A DNA stretch of 64,000 nucleotides from Streptomyces candidus (GCF_014207445.1 NZ_JACHEM010000019.1:17639-81638), one strand, 5' to 3'; positions 52,499-61,552 are shown, counted from the stretch's first letter. Notes: generated by a model not told the origin, from the sequence alone. Numbers and translations are program-made.

Positions 52499-52800
52499 GC
52501 CGCGACAGTACACAATCCCCTGAATTCATGAAACCCTGAACTACAGAGAGTGCTGGGGCGTGTTGAACGGGAGTAGGCGTGAGAAGTGGACCGACGTGGG
52601 TGCCAGAGTCGGACCACCTCCAGGGGGCGGTCCTGAAAGCGCTGGCCGCCCGCGCCGCCGCGGTCGGGGGACACGGGGTTTCCCGACACTGGAACGTCGC
52701 CGGACGGCACTGCGTTTCCCCCTCCCGGCCGCGGCCGCGCAGCCCACGGCCGCCAACGTCGTCACGTCAGCGGCGGATTTCCCGGCAGCGGCGACGGGAC
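52499..52800. other. Gap between metal-efflux pair and replication block
   Basis: Apart from the ArsR operator no gene or structured element was recognised in these 302 bases. They mark the left border of the plasmid-like block; no direct repeat, tRNA end or integrase that would indicate an attachment site was seen. Confidence 0.5.
52518..52540. promoter_or_regulatory. Probable ArsR operator
   Basis: CCCTGAA occurs at 52518-52524 and 52534-52540, flanking the palindrome TTCATGAA (52525-52532). The cluster is 20-42 bases upstream of the ArsR ATG, where such repressors bind. Confidence 0.55.
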
Positions 52801-53184
52801 CTACGGCATCGCTATGGCCGCAGCTGCGGAACCCTGTTGCGAGCGGGGGGTTTTCTCGCCGACCTTCTGCGGGTCGATCGTGCGCGGGTCGACGGCCTCG
52901 CCGGGGGCGCCCTCGGCGTAGTAGCCGCCGGGGGCGGTGTCGCGGTCGTGCGGCAGCAGGAAGAAGACGCGGCGCTTGTGCAGGCCGCTGTCCGGGTCGG
53001 CCTCGGCGTGTTCGTCGAGCTCGGTGTAGCCCACCAGCCGGCCGTCACGGGCGTAGCGCGGCTTGCCGCGGCGACGGGGCGTCTTGTCGAGGGCCTGGCG
53101 CACGTAGTCCAGGTCGTCGGGGCTTTCCAGCCACACCACCGCATTCTCGTGGGCGAGATCGCTCTCGTTCAGTAGCGAGCTCAT
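52801..53184 (-). CDS. DUF6009-family protein
   Basis: A 127-residue soluble protein of the DUF6009 type: NAVVWLESPDDLDYVRQALD, GYTELDEHAEADPDSGLHKR, then VFFLLPHDRDTAPGGYYAEG. These proteins are common on actinobacterial plasmids and integrated elements; the function is unknown. AGGAGGGG lies before the ATG at 53184. It is on the same strand as, and downstream of, the primase-helicase and primase-polymerase genes, and probably shares their transcript. Confidence 0.8.
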   Translation of the reverse strand: MSSLLNESDLAHENAVVWLESPDDLDYVRQALDKTPRRRGKPRYARDGRLVGYTELDEHAEADPDSGLHKRRVFFLLPHDRDTAPGGYYAEGAPGEAVDPRTIDPQKVGEKTPRSQQGSAAAAIAMP

Positions 53185-53341
53185 GGCTGAAGCCCCTCCT
53201 CGTTGTTTCCGGCCACGCGCGGGCCTTGGATTTCTGGCCCCGGACCGGGTCCTGTCTTCGGGCCCCGCCGGTCTGCTCGCCCGAAGGCCCGGGTCCCATC
53301 GTAAGGCTGCCCGCTGTCGCCGCACAGTGCACGGATGGGCG

Positions 53342-55006
53342 TCATGTGGTTGCCGAACCGTTCGAAGAGCCGGAGAGGACTCCGGCCGCGGCCGGGTCGT
53401 CCTCGTCCGAAAGCAGGCCCAGGCCCGGGTAGTACTTCTTACCGCTGGACTTCATCATGTCGTTCGGCGACGCCAGACCGAGCTCCTGGCGGATGCGGCT
53501 CGCGAAGGAACGCGAGGTCGCGGGCCTGATGCCCTCACTGGCGTTGCACCAGGTGCCGTACGCCGCGTACAGCACGCCCTGTTCGACCCGGAGCACGTCC
53601 GAGGAGCGGTCGTGGCCGTTCGCGGACGGCGGGCTCTTGAGGCAGCACTCCTTGAGGAAGCGCCCGATGTGGTCCTCCGTGGATTCGTACGCCTCGGTGG
53701 CCATGCGTACGGAATCCGGACCGGTGAGCGGGTCGCGGGTCTCCAGGTAGTTCATCGCGCCCTCGATGAGCCAGTGAAGGATGCCGGGGCCCTCGTCCCG
53801 TACGAGCTCGAAGGCCAGGTTGTCGATCTTGTGCTTGTTCGGGACGACCCGCTCGAAAGGAATCAGGCGGATGCGGCGCCAGAAGGCGTGCCCGCCGGTG
53901 CCGACCTCGGGGCGGTGGTTGCCCAGGAGCCACAGCTTGTGGGTGGGGGCGAACGAGAAGTAGTCCTGCCGCATCCGCCGGGCCTTGATGCGGTCGCCAC
54001 CGGTGAGGAGCTTGACGCGCGACTCGTCGAACTTGTCGTTGGGCTTGAGTTCGGAGCACACCATGATCCGGCGGCCGTGCAGTTCGGTGAGTTCGGTGGA
54101 GTGCTCGGAGAACTTGCCCTTCTCCATGAGGAAGCCGGGCGGCGCCGCGTCCGCGTAGTCCCCGAGGATCTGGATCATCACGTCCAGCAGCACCGACTTT
54201 CCGTTCGCACCCGCGCCGAACAGGAACGGCAGCACCTGCGCGCCGACGTCCCCAGTGATCGAGTACCCGAGCAGCAGGTGCAGGAACCGGATCGTCTCCA
54301 GTCCCTTCTCGTCGTCGCCGAAGGTGTCGTGCAGGAACTTGTGCCAGCGCGGCGTCGGCATGTTCTCGGGGGCGACGCTGGTGGCCCGCGAGTGCCGGTC
54401 GGTGACCGGGTTGGGCTTGCGCATCTCCCCCGTCTGCAGGTCCACGACCCCCTCCGGGGTGCAGAGCGCGTACGCGTCACCGTCCAGGACGTCCGGGTCC
54501 AGGGTGAGCGCCGGGGACGCCTTGGCCTGCGTGAGCAGCGCCTTCATGCCGGGCGTGGACATCGTCCGCTTGCGGTGCGCGTACAGCTCGCGGTCGCTGA
54601 AGAAGCCGCGCGGGTCCTGGGCGGGCATCTGCTCGGCCATGTCCCCGGCCGCCCACAGGGCCGCCTTCTCGCCGCCGGTGCGTTTCCACCGGTACTGGTC
54701 CCAGGAGTACCAGCCGAGGCCTTCGACGTGGCGGAACTGGTCCCCGTACAGCTGCGCGAACAGTTTGGCGTTGCCCCGGTCGGTGAGCATGCTCGGCAGC
54801 AGCCCGAGGGGGTTGGGATGTTCGTGCACGGCGAGCAGCCCGGGGGCCGCCGCCTGCTGGGCGGGCAGGGCCGCGGGTGAACCGGGGCTCGCGGTGATGC
54901 CGGCGGCCGCCTGGTCAGGGCCCGATTCCGGTCCGGGGACCGGGAATTCGAGCATCTGCTGAGCGGCGGCAGTGGCGTCGAAGCTCGTGCTCTCGGCGCT
55001 GCTCAT
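53342..55006 (-). CDS. Phage/plasmid D5/P4-type primase-helicase
   Basis: A 554-residue protein of the phage/plasmid DNA primase P4 family with the D5_N domain before a superfamily 3 helicase. The conserved middle part begins QLYGDQFRHVEGLGWYSWDQ. Walker A is FGAGANGKSVLLDVMIQILG (about residue 262), the B-like segment MVCSELKPNDKFD (about 312), and the sensor region LWLLGNHRPEVGTGGHAFWR. These enzymes unwind an origin and act at initiation. The ATG at 55006 overlaps the primase-polymerase stop (ATGA), making a replicase-like pair. Confidence 0.9.
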   Translation of the reverse strand: MSSAESTSFDATAAAQQMLEFPVPGPESGPDQAAAGITASPGSPAALPAQQAAAPGLLAVHEHPNPLGLLPSMLTDRGNAKLFAQLYGDQFRHVEGLGWYSWDQYRWKRTGGEKAALWAAGDMAEQMPAQDPRGFFSDRELYAHRKRTMSTPGMKALLTQAKASPALTLDPDVLDGDAYALCTPEGVVDLQTGEMRKPNPVTDRHSRATSVAPENMPTPRWHKFLHDTFGDDEKGLETIRFLHLLLGYSITGDVGAQVLPFLFGAGANGKSVLLDVMIQILGDYADAAPPGFLMEKGKFSEHSTELTELHGRRIMVCSELKPNDKFDESRVKLLTGGDRIKARRMRQDYFSFAPTHKLWLLGNHRPEVGTGGHAFWRRIRLIPFERVVPNKHKIDNLAFELVRDEGPGILHWLIEGAMNYLETRDPLTGPDSVRMATEAYESTEDHIGRFLKECCLKSPPSANGHDRSSDVLRVEQGVLYAAYGTWCNASEGIRPATSRSFASRIRQELGLASPNDMMKSSGKKYYPGLGLLSDEDDPAAAGVLSGSSNGSATT

Positions 55007-56142
55007 GGGCGTCCTTGGGGGTGAAGCGGTCGGGTGGCACCTGCGGCGAGGGCGGAGTCGATGATCGCGGTGTTGCGCTGCGGCTGGTGCGGTCGGGCCG
55101 CCTGTGCGGCCCGCGCCAGGAGGTCTCGTACGTCGGTGTCGGCGAGGTGCCCTGCCGCCACCAGACCGCCTGCGGTGAAGGCGGCCCGGTTGAGCTTCTC
55201 GGAGAAGCTCGCTCCCTGCGGGACGGCCCCGCAGGCCGTCACTTCCGCCAGGAGGGGGTCCAGGAGGCGCTGTGCGGCTCTGGGGGCACGTCGAGCGCGA
55301 TAGAGGGGGGCAGGGATCCTCAAGGCCCTCAGCGGGGCGTCAGCGGCTTTTCCCTCGGGTGGTGCGTGGGTGGCCTCCCCTGCCTCCTCGGGGGCGGACG
55401 TGGTGACGTGTCCGGTACGTGTCAGTTCCGCGGCGAGCCATTCCGGCAGCGGGGCGGGCGTCCGGACCTCGCCCACGGGCACGTAACTGCCCTGCGGGGT
55501 CCGGTTGGTGGGCGCGACGATGTAACCGTTGTCGGCCCGGATGTCGACCTGCCAGGCAAGCGCGACCTTGGGGCTGGACCCGGTGGAGGAGCGGTAGCGG
55601 GTGCCGGGGCGGGTGTTCCGGTACCAGATGTGCAGGCCTCCTGAGGGGGTTCGGACGCGCAGGGTGGTGGCGTCGGAGGCCGGATCCTGCTGCCCCCGGT
55701 AGGCGGCCAGCAGGGCGAGCGTGTCGAACCCGGACCCGAGTCCCGTCAGGTCGACCCGCGGATGGATCGGGATGCCCGGCAGCAGCCGTCCCCGGTCAGG
55801 GACGGAGGCGCTGTGCGCGTCCACGTCGAGCACGACGAGTCCTGCGGGACCGCAGGCGACGCCCACGCCCATCGCGGGGTGCTGCCCCCACCAGTCGTCG
55901 ATCCGGGCGGTGTCCGTGGTGGCGGCCCGGAAGCCGTGGCACCAGCGGCCGGCGGGCAGACACGGACAGTCCTGCGGGACGTGCCCGGCTTCCCGGCAGG
56001 CCGCACAGTTGGCGGCGGGCGTCTTCCGGCCTGGGGCGAGAGGATGCACCGGCCAGCCGTTGCCCGCACACCAGCGGGCAACGTCGTGTGCCCGCACGGT
56101 CCCTGAGGGGACGGGGCTACTGGTCTCACCGTGGCGCGGCAC
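55003..56142 (-). CDS. Bifunctional DNA primase/polymerase (Prim-Pol) of a plasmid-like replicon
   Basis: A protein of about 379 residues with a Prim-Pol (AEP) domain. AHDVARWCAGNGWPVHPLAP opens the domain; the metal-binding D-x-D is in GLVVLDVDAHS, and VRTPSGGLHIWYRN carries the conserved His. A Cys-rich insert (ANCAACREAGHVPQDCPC) may hold zinc. The C-terminal third is helical and has no known domain. GTG at 56142 was chosen because AAGGA lies eight bases upstream; TTG at 56202 would add 20 residues without a ribosome site. It is coupled to the D5-type helicase; the pair resembles the two-gene replicons described for large Streptomyces linear plasmids. Confidence 0.85.
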   Translation of the reverse strand: MPRHGETSSPVPSGTVRAHDVARWCAGNGWPVHPLAPGRKTPAANCAACREAGHVPQDCPCLPAGRWCHGFRAATTDTARIDDWWGQHPAMGVGVACGPAGLVVLDVDAHSASVPDRGRLLPGIPIHPRVDLTGLGSGFDTLALLAAYRGQQDPASDATTLRVRTPSGGLHIWYRNTRPGTRYRSSTGSSPKVALAWQVDIRADNGYIVAPTNRTPQGSYVPVGEVRTPAPLPEWLAAELTRTGHVTTSAPEEAGEATHAPPEGKAADAPLRALRIPAPLYRARRAPRAAQRLLDPLLAEVTACGAVPQGASFSEKLNRAAFTAGGLVAAGHLADTDVRDLLARAAQAARPHQPQRNTAIIDSALAAGATRPLHPQGRP

Positions 56143-57464
56143 GCGGTCGTCCTTGTCGGGTTCAGAGGTCGTGCGTTCTGGTGCGTTCGGTCCCTCAGTC
56201 AAAAGCGCTGGTCAGCGCCCTGTAGGGGTCTGTATGAGGGACTGAAGGGACTGAACTTTCCTATGAGGTCCTGAGCCTAGCGCAAGGGTCGGCAATCTCC
56301 GCGGGGAACTGCCGTTGTATCAGTTCTTCAGTCCCTTGAGTCCCTTTGAGTCCTCGGCGGGTGGGCGGTCTTCCTTCGCGGCCCGCCGGGACCCGAAGGG
56401 GGCGGGTGCCCACGTTCATGATCGCTACCCCCTCGTGTGCATCTCGTACGGGCATACGAGCACCGTCTGTTTTTACCTGTCCCAGGACCGGGGGACGGAA
56501 GGACCGGGGACCGGCCGGTTTAGTCCCTACCCTTCAGTCCCTCGGTAAACCTGCAGGTCAGGGGGTTGCGCCCCACGTGAACAGGGACTGAAAGGGACTG
56601 AAGGGACTGAAAATCCTAGTTATGAGCGCTTCAGGCCTATAGCTGTCTACTACACGCGTCCGCATACACACGCGCACACAATTGGGATGGATACTGCGAA
56701 GTTGAGTCCCTTCAGTCCCTCAGTCCCTTGATCAAATCAAGGCTCACCGCCCTGACCTGCACTTTTCCCGAGGGACTGAACGGAGGGACTGAACAACAGG
56801 GACTGGGACGCAGAGTCCCCGGTCGGCACCGCACGACCTGTGAAAGGGCACAGACGGTCACAGCCCGCGACGGTGTTCGAGCAGGACCAGTCGTCTGTCC
56901 GCGGCGGGTCTTCAGTCCCTCGACGTCCTTCGGTCCCTGCCCGCAGCCGGTGGTGTTTTTTCGGCTTGCAGCAGGCAACCCGCAGTCGCTCCGAGATCAT
57001 GAATCCACCGGATGGCCGCCAGTCCGGGTACCGTCGGCACGGTGCTTGCAGGCGTGGGACCCGCCCACGTGCGTGCCGCGCAGGCTCGTGTCCGTGCCGG
57101 GGCCCAGGAGAGGGCGCGTAGCAGGGTCAGAGGCCGTACCAGACCCGTTTTCGGGGTCTCCCCGCCGCCCCCTGGAAGCACGGAGGGCGGGCGAGCCTCA
57201 GGGGCGGGGCAGGCCTGTCCTCGGGCGTTTCGGCTCAGCCCCCGTCAGTCCCTCGTGCTGCGCGCTGTTGTACAGGCCTGTGCCCACGAGTCCGTGCCAC
57301 GAGGTCTGAGCCGTGACGTTCCCTGCGGGGAACGTGATTCCGTCCCGCTGACAGGAGGGACTGAGGGACTGAAGGACCGGAATTTCGAAGTTCCGGCAGG
57401 CGCCGGAGGGCAGCGTAGACCCGGGCGCGGCGTGTCGAGGACGCCGAACCCGGGACGGGCGCTG
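56143..57464. other. Non-coding origin-like region
   Basis: About 1.3 kb between the primase-polymerase start and the MerR-like gene has no convincing gene on either strand; frames here lack codon bias and are interrupted by the repeats. It carries the GGGACTGA cluster and A+T-richer DNA. No canonical DnaA box series or tRNA was identified. Confidence 0.6.
56231..57372. repeat. Iteron-like cluster of GGGACTGA repeats
   Basis: At least fifteen perfect GGGACTGA/TCAGTCCC words occur: starts at 56238, 56247, 56584, 56594, 56603, 56772, 56785, 57357 and 57365 on plus, and at 56328, 56534, 56712, 56720, 56912 and 57245 as complement. Several are spaced 8-10 bases in tandem. Many TGAGTCCC-type variants lie between. 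An A+T-richer stretch (about 56617-56705) sits in the middle. The array abuts the primase-polymerase gene and may be its replication origin. Confidence 0.75.
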
Positions 57465-57836
57465 TCAGACCGGGGTACCGACCCCGGCCGACGGGCGGCG
57501 CAGTTCCTTGTTGAGGCGCAGGGCTTCGTCCAGCTGGTCCTCAAGGATGACGATGCGGCACGCGGCGCCGACCGGAGTGCCCTGGTCGACCAGTTCGCGG
57601 GCGCGGGCGGCGATGCGCAACTGGTAGCGGGAGTAGCGGCGGTGGCCGCCTTCGGAGCGCAGCGGGGTGATCAGCCGCGCTTCTCCTATGGCCCGCAGAA
57701 AAGCGGGTGTCGCACCAATCATTTCGGCGGCCCGCCCCATCGTGTAGGCGGGGAAGTCGTCGTCGTCGAAACGGTCCCGGGCATGATCTCCCCGGGGGTG
57801 GGGCGGGGCCTGCTGGTTGTCCACTGTCACTGGCAC
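57465..57836 (-). CDS. MerR-type helix-turn-helix protein
   Basis: A 123-residue protein with a central MerR-like winged helix: AYTMGRAAEMIGATPAFLRA, then IGEARLITPLRSEGGHRRYS and RYQLRIAARARELVDQG. A short C-terminal coiled coil (VILEDQLDEALRLNKELRR) follows. It resembles a widespread Streptomyces HTH protein of unknown ligand. GTG start at 57836; another GTG two codons on (57830) has a better-spaced GAGG and may be used. It lies at the right edge of the repeat region and may act on it or on its own promoter. Confidence 0.82.
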   Translation of the reverse strand: MPVTVDNQQAPPHPRGDHARDRFDDDDFPAYTMGRAAEMIGATPAFLRAIGEARLITPLRSEGGHRRYSRYQLRIAARARELVDQGTPVGAACRIVILEDQLDEALRLNKELRRPSAGVGTPV

Positions 57837-58683
57837 CTCACTGCCTTCGCTGCGGTCGGTGATCGTCGCTCAATGAGCTTCGGTGTGCGGCTGCTGCTGT
57901 CGTTACTGCCCGGAGTGCCCCGAGCCGGCTGGTGTCTTCAGGGAAATATCAACGCGTAGAGGGGTCCCGGTGCCGTACGGCACCGGGACCCCAAGGGATC
58001 AACACCATCTACCGGTTTCGTACTGCACCGGCCTTCTGTTTCCGCGTTCCGGCCGGTGAGGACCGAAATGCGGGGATCGCGGATGCGTGACCGTGGGACC
58101 ACCTTCCGTTCCGGGGCCTGCGGTACCCGAGCGGACTGTTCCTCGCCCGGGCGATCCTGATGGCGTCCTCCTCCTTCTCTCTCGTGCTGCAACCTCTGGT
58201 ACTGCGAGTACTGCGTACTGCTTGTCATGCCGACCCGCCTGCGAACTGCTCGCGGCCCCTGGGGCCGCCCGGCCCGGCAACCAACCACGGGACCCTCCTA
58301 CTGCCCGGCCCCGTCGTTCCACTGCCGTGCCACAACCTGCTTCGGACCGGCATGCGCGGCGATCCGTATCTGCCGCGCCTCACTGGACTTCGTGGCTACG
58401 AGAAGAAATCTAGTACCGGTGTGCGTCGATGTCTACCCTCTGCGCTACAGATTTTGTGGAGTGTGCGATTCGGGAAAACTCCTCCCTCTGCACGTCCTTG
58501 CTCGCTGCCCTTCGGAGGCCTCGTCACCCTGTGCACCACACCCGCCGCGTTTGTCGCACCCTCCGTCACTCGTACGAGCTGAATTTCGCATCCGCAATGC
58601 TCTGCGAGTGTCTGGAAGCCGATGCATCGGGCATACGCCTGCCTCAGGGCGGTACAACCGATCACGGATTGGGGCGTACGCGC
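57837..58683. other. Gene-poor stretch
   Basis: These 847 bases hold the 32-bp palindrome, short TACTGCG repeats around 58196-58225 and a somewhat A+T-richer part (about 58400-58640) leading to the ATP-binding protein. Several frames are open but none encodes a recognisable protein. No RNA gene was identified. Confidence 0.45.
57961..57992. terminator. 32-bp perfect palindrome, terminator-like hairpin
   Basis: The sequence is perfectly self-complementary (arms of 14 bases around GTAC). It could form a very strong hairpin, or serve as a protein-binding dyad about 125 bases upstream of the MerR-like gene. Which strand's transcript it ends is unclear. Confidence 0.5.
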
Positions 58684-59280
58684 ATGCCGTTCACCTCCCG
58701 GAACACCCACGACTCCACCGACCGCAAGCCGCTGACCAAGCAGAAGAGTGACGAACCGGCCGCTGTGAGGGCCGATCGAACGGACCGGAGGGCCTCACGG
58801 GCGGAACTGATCCGTCGTACGCCCCCGGAGCAGTGCCCCGAGACGATCCGCGGCCGCGGAACCGCAGGGGTCGTTCGCGCCCGCAAGGCGGCTCGTGCCT
58901 TCGCCGACCGCCTCTCCCCCGCGCCGGCACCCGACACCACGGACTCCCTCGTGCTGGTGGTGTCCGAACTGGTCACCAACGCGGTACGGCACGGGGGAGG
59001 CCGGTACACCCTCGCGCTGTCCGCGTCGTCCGAAACCCTCACCGTCGCGGTGGGCGACCCCAGCCCGGAACGCCCGCATCCCCGCGCCCCCGACACGGCG
59101 GACGGCGGAGGCGGCTTCGGCTGGCACCTGGTACGGATGCTGGCGCAGGAGGTGACGGTGCTGCCCGGCCAGGTAGTGCTTACCGGTCCGGCTCCCCGCC
59201 CCGGGACCGGCACTCGCTCCCACGCCCGGGTACGCCGCACGGCACGCGGCAAGACGATCCGGGCGGTCCTCCCCCGCTGA
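58684..59280 (+). CDS. ATP-binding (HATPase) anti-sigma-like protein
   Basis: A 198-residue protein with a histidine-kinase-like ATPase domain: the N box is LVVSELVTNAVRHGGGRYTL and the G box is GGGGFGWHLVRMLAQEVTV. About 75 polar N-terminal residues precede it. Such single-domain ATPases are numerous in Streptomyces and often work as anti-sigma factor kinases or with helix-turn-helix partners; no partner is adjacent. The ATG at 58684 is the first Met of this frame that leads directly to the domain; the ribosome site is weak. Confidence 0.8.
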   Translation: MPFTSRNTHDSTDRKPLTKQKSDEPAAVRADRTDRRASRAELIRRTPPEQCPETIRGRGTAGVVRARKAARAFADRLSPAPAPDTTDSLVLVVSELVTNAVRHGGGRYTLALSASSETLTVAVGDPSPERPHPRAPDTADGGGGFGWHLVRMLAQEVTVLPGQVVLTGPAPRPGTGTRSHARVRRTARGKTIRAVLPR

Positions 59281-59365
59281 TCCCGTCCCCGCCAACTGCC
59301 GCCCGGCACTGCTCGCTTGTGTGATCCCGCTGCCTTCGCTGCACGGAGACGACTATCTTGGGCGC

Positions 59366-59797
59366 ATGACGGAAGCCTGGGATCCTGACGCCGTCGGCGT
59401 CCTGCGGCTGCCCTCCGGCCGCCTGGTGCGCGGCCGTGGGCTGCGCCGACCGCTCCCTGCCGGGCCCCCGCCCACGTACGCGCTCCACCTGCTCGGCAAG
59501 GAGCCGCCCGAGGTTCCCTGGGAGGCCCGCTGGCTGCGCTGGCCCGACTTCCGGCTGCCCGGCGACCGCGACGAGGCCCGCGCGCTGCTGTTGGATGCCT
59601 GGAAGCGTACGGACACCGAACGGGTCGAGCTCGCCTGCGGCGGCGGACGAGGTCGTACCGGCACGGCTCTGGCGTGCCTCGCGGTCCTGGACGGCGTGCC
59701 GCCGGACGGTGCGGTGGCCTTCGTACGCGCCCACTACGACCCCCGTGCCGTGGAAACCCCCTGGCAGAAGCGCTACGTCCGGGGCTTCGCCGTCTGA
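59366..59797 (+). CDS. Protein-tyrosine phosphatase-like protein
   Basis: A 143-residue protein with the C-x5-R-[ST] phosphatase signature: VELACGGGRGRTGTALACLA. A general acid Asp may be in RWPDFRLPGDRDEAR. It belongs to the small PTP/dual-specificity-like proteins of Streptomyces; the substrate is unknown. The ATG at 59366 starts MTEAWDPDAVGVLRLPSGRL. It lies downstream of the ATP-binding gene on the same strand, 85 bases away. Confidence 0.82.
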   Translation: MTEAWDPDAVGVLRLPSGRLVRGRGLRRPLPAGPPPTYALHLLGKEPPEVPWEARWLRWPDFRLPGDRDEARALLLDAWKRTDTERVELACGGGRGRTGTALACLAVLDGVPPDGAVAFVRAHYDPRAVETPWQKRYVRGFAV

Positions 59798-59823
59798 AGG
59801 CGGAGCAGGCGGCGCCGAACTCC

Positions 59824-60759
59824 TCAGCGCGCGGCAAGCAGTTCCGCAGCGGCTGTGGCGAGCACCGCGTCCGCGACCGCGGCCAGGGCGGGCGAGTCCA
59901 GCTTCCACTGCTGCCAGTACAGCGGTACGTCCACGGTGCGGTCGGTGGCGAGGAGGGACAGTGCTCCTGCGCGCAGCAGCGGCACCGCCTGCTGCTCCGG
60001 TACGAGGCCCCAGCCGAGGCCCGCGATGATCGCGTCGCAGAAGCCCTCCGAGGTGGGCACGTAGTGCCGGACCGGGCTCGCTCCCTGGCCCGTCGCCCCC
60101 TCTTCGCCGCCCGCCAAGGATCGCACGAAGCCGTCCTGCAGGTCGTCCTTGCGGTCGAAGGCGATGACCGGGGCTTTTTGCAGGCAGTCCACCAGGCGCC
60201 CCTCGGACAGATACCGTGCCTCGAACTCCGGGCTCGCCACGGGCAGGTACCGGGCAAGACCCAGGGCCCGTACCGTGCACCCGGCCACCGGGTCGGGCGA
60301 CGAGGTCACCGCGGCCATCACCCGGCCCTCCCGCAGCATCGCCGTCGTGTGTCCCTCGTCCTCGCGGCGCAGTTCCACGCAGATGGGCGGGTCCTGCGGG
60401 AGGTGGCTCAGGGCAGGCAGGAACCAGGTGGCGAGGGAGTCGGCGTTCACGGCGACCGCCAGGCGTACCGCGTTTCCCGCTCCCGCCGCTCCCTCCGTCA
60501 GCCCGAGTTCGGCCCGTGCATCCCTTTCCAGCAGGGAGAGTTGGCGTGCGAAACGCACCAGGACCCGACCCGACTCGGTGGGGCGCACCGGCTTCGTGCG
60601 CATCAGCAGCACCCGCCCCGTGCGCTGTTCCAACGCCTTGACGCGCTGGCTGACGGCGGACGGGGTGACGTGCAGAGCGGCGGCGGCCGCGTCGAAAGTG
60701 CCCTCGTCGACCACGGCGAGCAGGGTGGTCACCTGCTCCAGGGGAAGTTCATCCATCAC
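59824..60759 (-). CDS. LysR-type regulator LysG/ArgP
   Basis: A 311-residue LysR regulator of the LysG/ArgP group, which activates a basic-amino-acid exporter when lysine or arginine is high. The winged helix is VDEGTFDAAAAALHVTPSAV and SQRVKALEQRTGRVLL; TKPVRPTESG follows. The effector domain begins NAVRLAVAVNADSLATWFLP. It is divergent from an ArgO/LysE exporter, the standard pair. Start at 60759 or the second Met at 60756. Confidence 0.92.
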   Translation of the reverse strand: MMDELPLEQVTTLLAVVDEGTFDAAAAALHVTPSAVSQRVKALEQRTGRVLLMRTKPVRPTESGRVLVRFARQLSLLERDARAELGLTEGAAGAGNAVRLAVAVNADSLATWFLPALSHLPQDPPICVELRREDEGHTTAMLREGRVMAAVTSSPDPVAGCTVRALGLARYLPVASPEFEARYLSEGRLVDCLQKAPVIAFDRKDDLQDGFVRSLAGGEEGATGQGASPVRHYVPTSEGFCDAIIAGLGWGLVPEQQAVPLLRAGALSLLATDRTVDVPLYWQQWKLDSPALAAVADAVLATAAAELLAAR

Positions 60760-60760
60760 A

Positions 60761-60792
60761 ACAGCTAAGGGTACGTAAGAATCTTTAGCTGT
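60761..60792. promoter_or_regulatory. LysG operator candidate
   Basis: ACAGCTAA (60761-60768) and TTAGCTGT (60785-60792) are perfect 8-base arms separated by 16 bases in the lysG-lysE divergent gap, as expected for a LysR-type site. Confidence 0.65.
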
Positions 60793-60825
60793 ACTGATGA
60801 TGTCGCGGTCCCTAGCGTGGCACGC

Positions 60826-61464
60826 ATGTCATACAGCACCTCGGGCATCGTCGCGGCCTCGCTCGTCGGCTTCGGTACCGGACTCTCGCTCATCGTCGCC
60901 ATCGGGGCGCAGAACGCGTTCGTCCTGCGCCAAGGAGTACACCGGCACGCGGTACTCGCCGTGGTCGCCATCTGCGCACTGTCCGACGCACTTCTCATCG
61001 GACTCGGCGTGGCGGGCGTCGGCGCGGTCGTCACCGCCTGGCCCGCCGCACTGACCGCGGTCGGGCTGGCGGGCGGCGGCTTCCTGATCTGTTACGGGCT
61101 CCTTGCCGCCCGCCGCGTCCTGCGCCCCTCCCCCGACGCGGCCCTCACCACGGGAGGCGGGAACGCTGCCACCGGTTCGGCGCGCGCCGCGGTACTGACC
61201 TGCCTCGCCATGACCTGGCTCAATCCGCACGTCTACCTGGATACCGTCCTTCTGCTCGGCTCGGTCGCCACCGACCACGGGTCACTGCGCTGGGCGTTCG
61301 GCGGGGGCGCGATCCTCGCGAGCCTGACGTGGTTCACCACGCTCGGCTACGGGGCGAGACTGCTGAGCGGCCTGCTGGCGCGGCCAGGGGCCTGGCGGGT
61401 ACTGGACGGAGTGGTGGCCGCGACGATGGTAACGATGGGAGGAATGCTCGTGCTGTCGGTCTGA
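60826..61464 (+). CDS. LysE/ArgO-family basic amino-acid exporter
   Basis: A 212-residue membrane protein with the LysE six-helix layout: FGTGLSLIVAIGAQNAFVLR and QGVHRHAVLAVVAICALSDA at the N-terminus, then LTCLAMTWLNPHVYLDTVLL. The AIGAQNAF and TWLNPHVYLDT motifs are conserved in lysine/arginine exporters. The ATG at 60826 is preferred over the GTG at 60817. It is controlled by the divergent LysG-type regulator. Confidence 0.92.
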   Translation: MSYSTSGIVAASLVGFGTGLSLIVAIGAQNAFVLRQGVHRHAVLAVVAICALSDALLIGLGVAGVGAVVTAWPAALTAVGLAGGGFLICYGLLAARRVLRPSPDAALTTGGGNAATGSARAAVLTCLAMTWLNPHVYLDTVLLLGSVATDHGSLRWAFGGGAILASLTWFTTLGYGARLLSGLLARPGAWRVLDGVVAATMVTMGGMLVLSV

Positions 61465-61552
61465 AATGTCCCGTTCGACGCACTCCCGACTCCTCACGCA
61501 CCGTCAATTTCCCTTGTCCCCACCCGACACGCGGCACTTTCTTGCCCCCAAT

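Noticed and set aside
52541..52800. Attachment site or element boundary
   Set aside because: No tRNA gene, integrase or flanking direct repeat was found, so an integrated element end cannot be supported.
56231..57372. CRISPR array interpretation of the GGGACTGA cluster
   Set aside because: Units are 8-9 bases, in both orientations and irregularly spaced, unlike CRISPR repeats of about 28-37 bases with uniform spacers.
57938..58322. Small minus-strand genes around the 32-bp palindrome
   Set aside because: The frames are Arg/Pro/Gly-rich, have no ribosome sites and cross the palindrome; no family resemblance.
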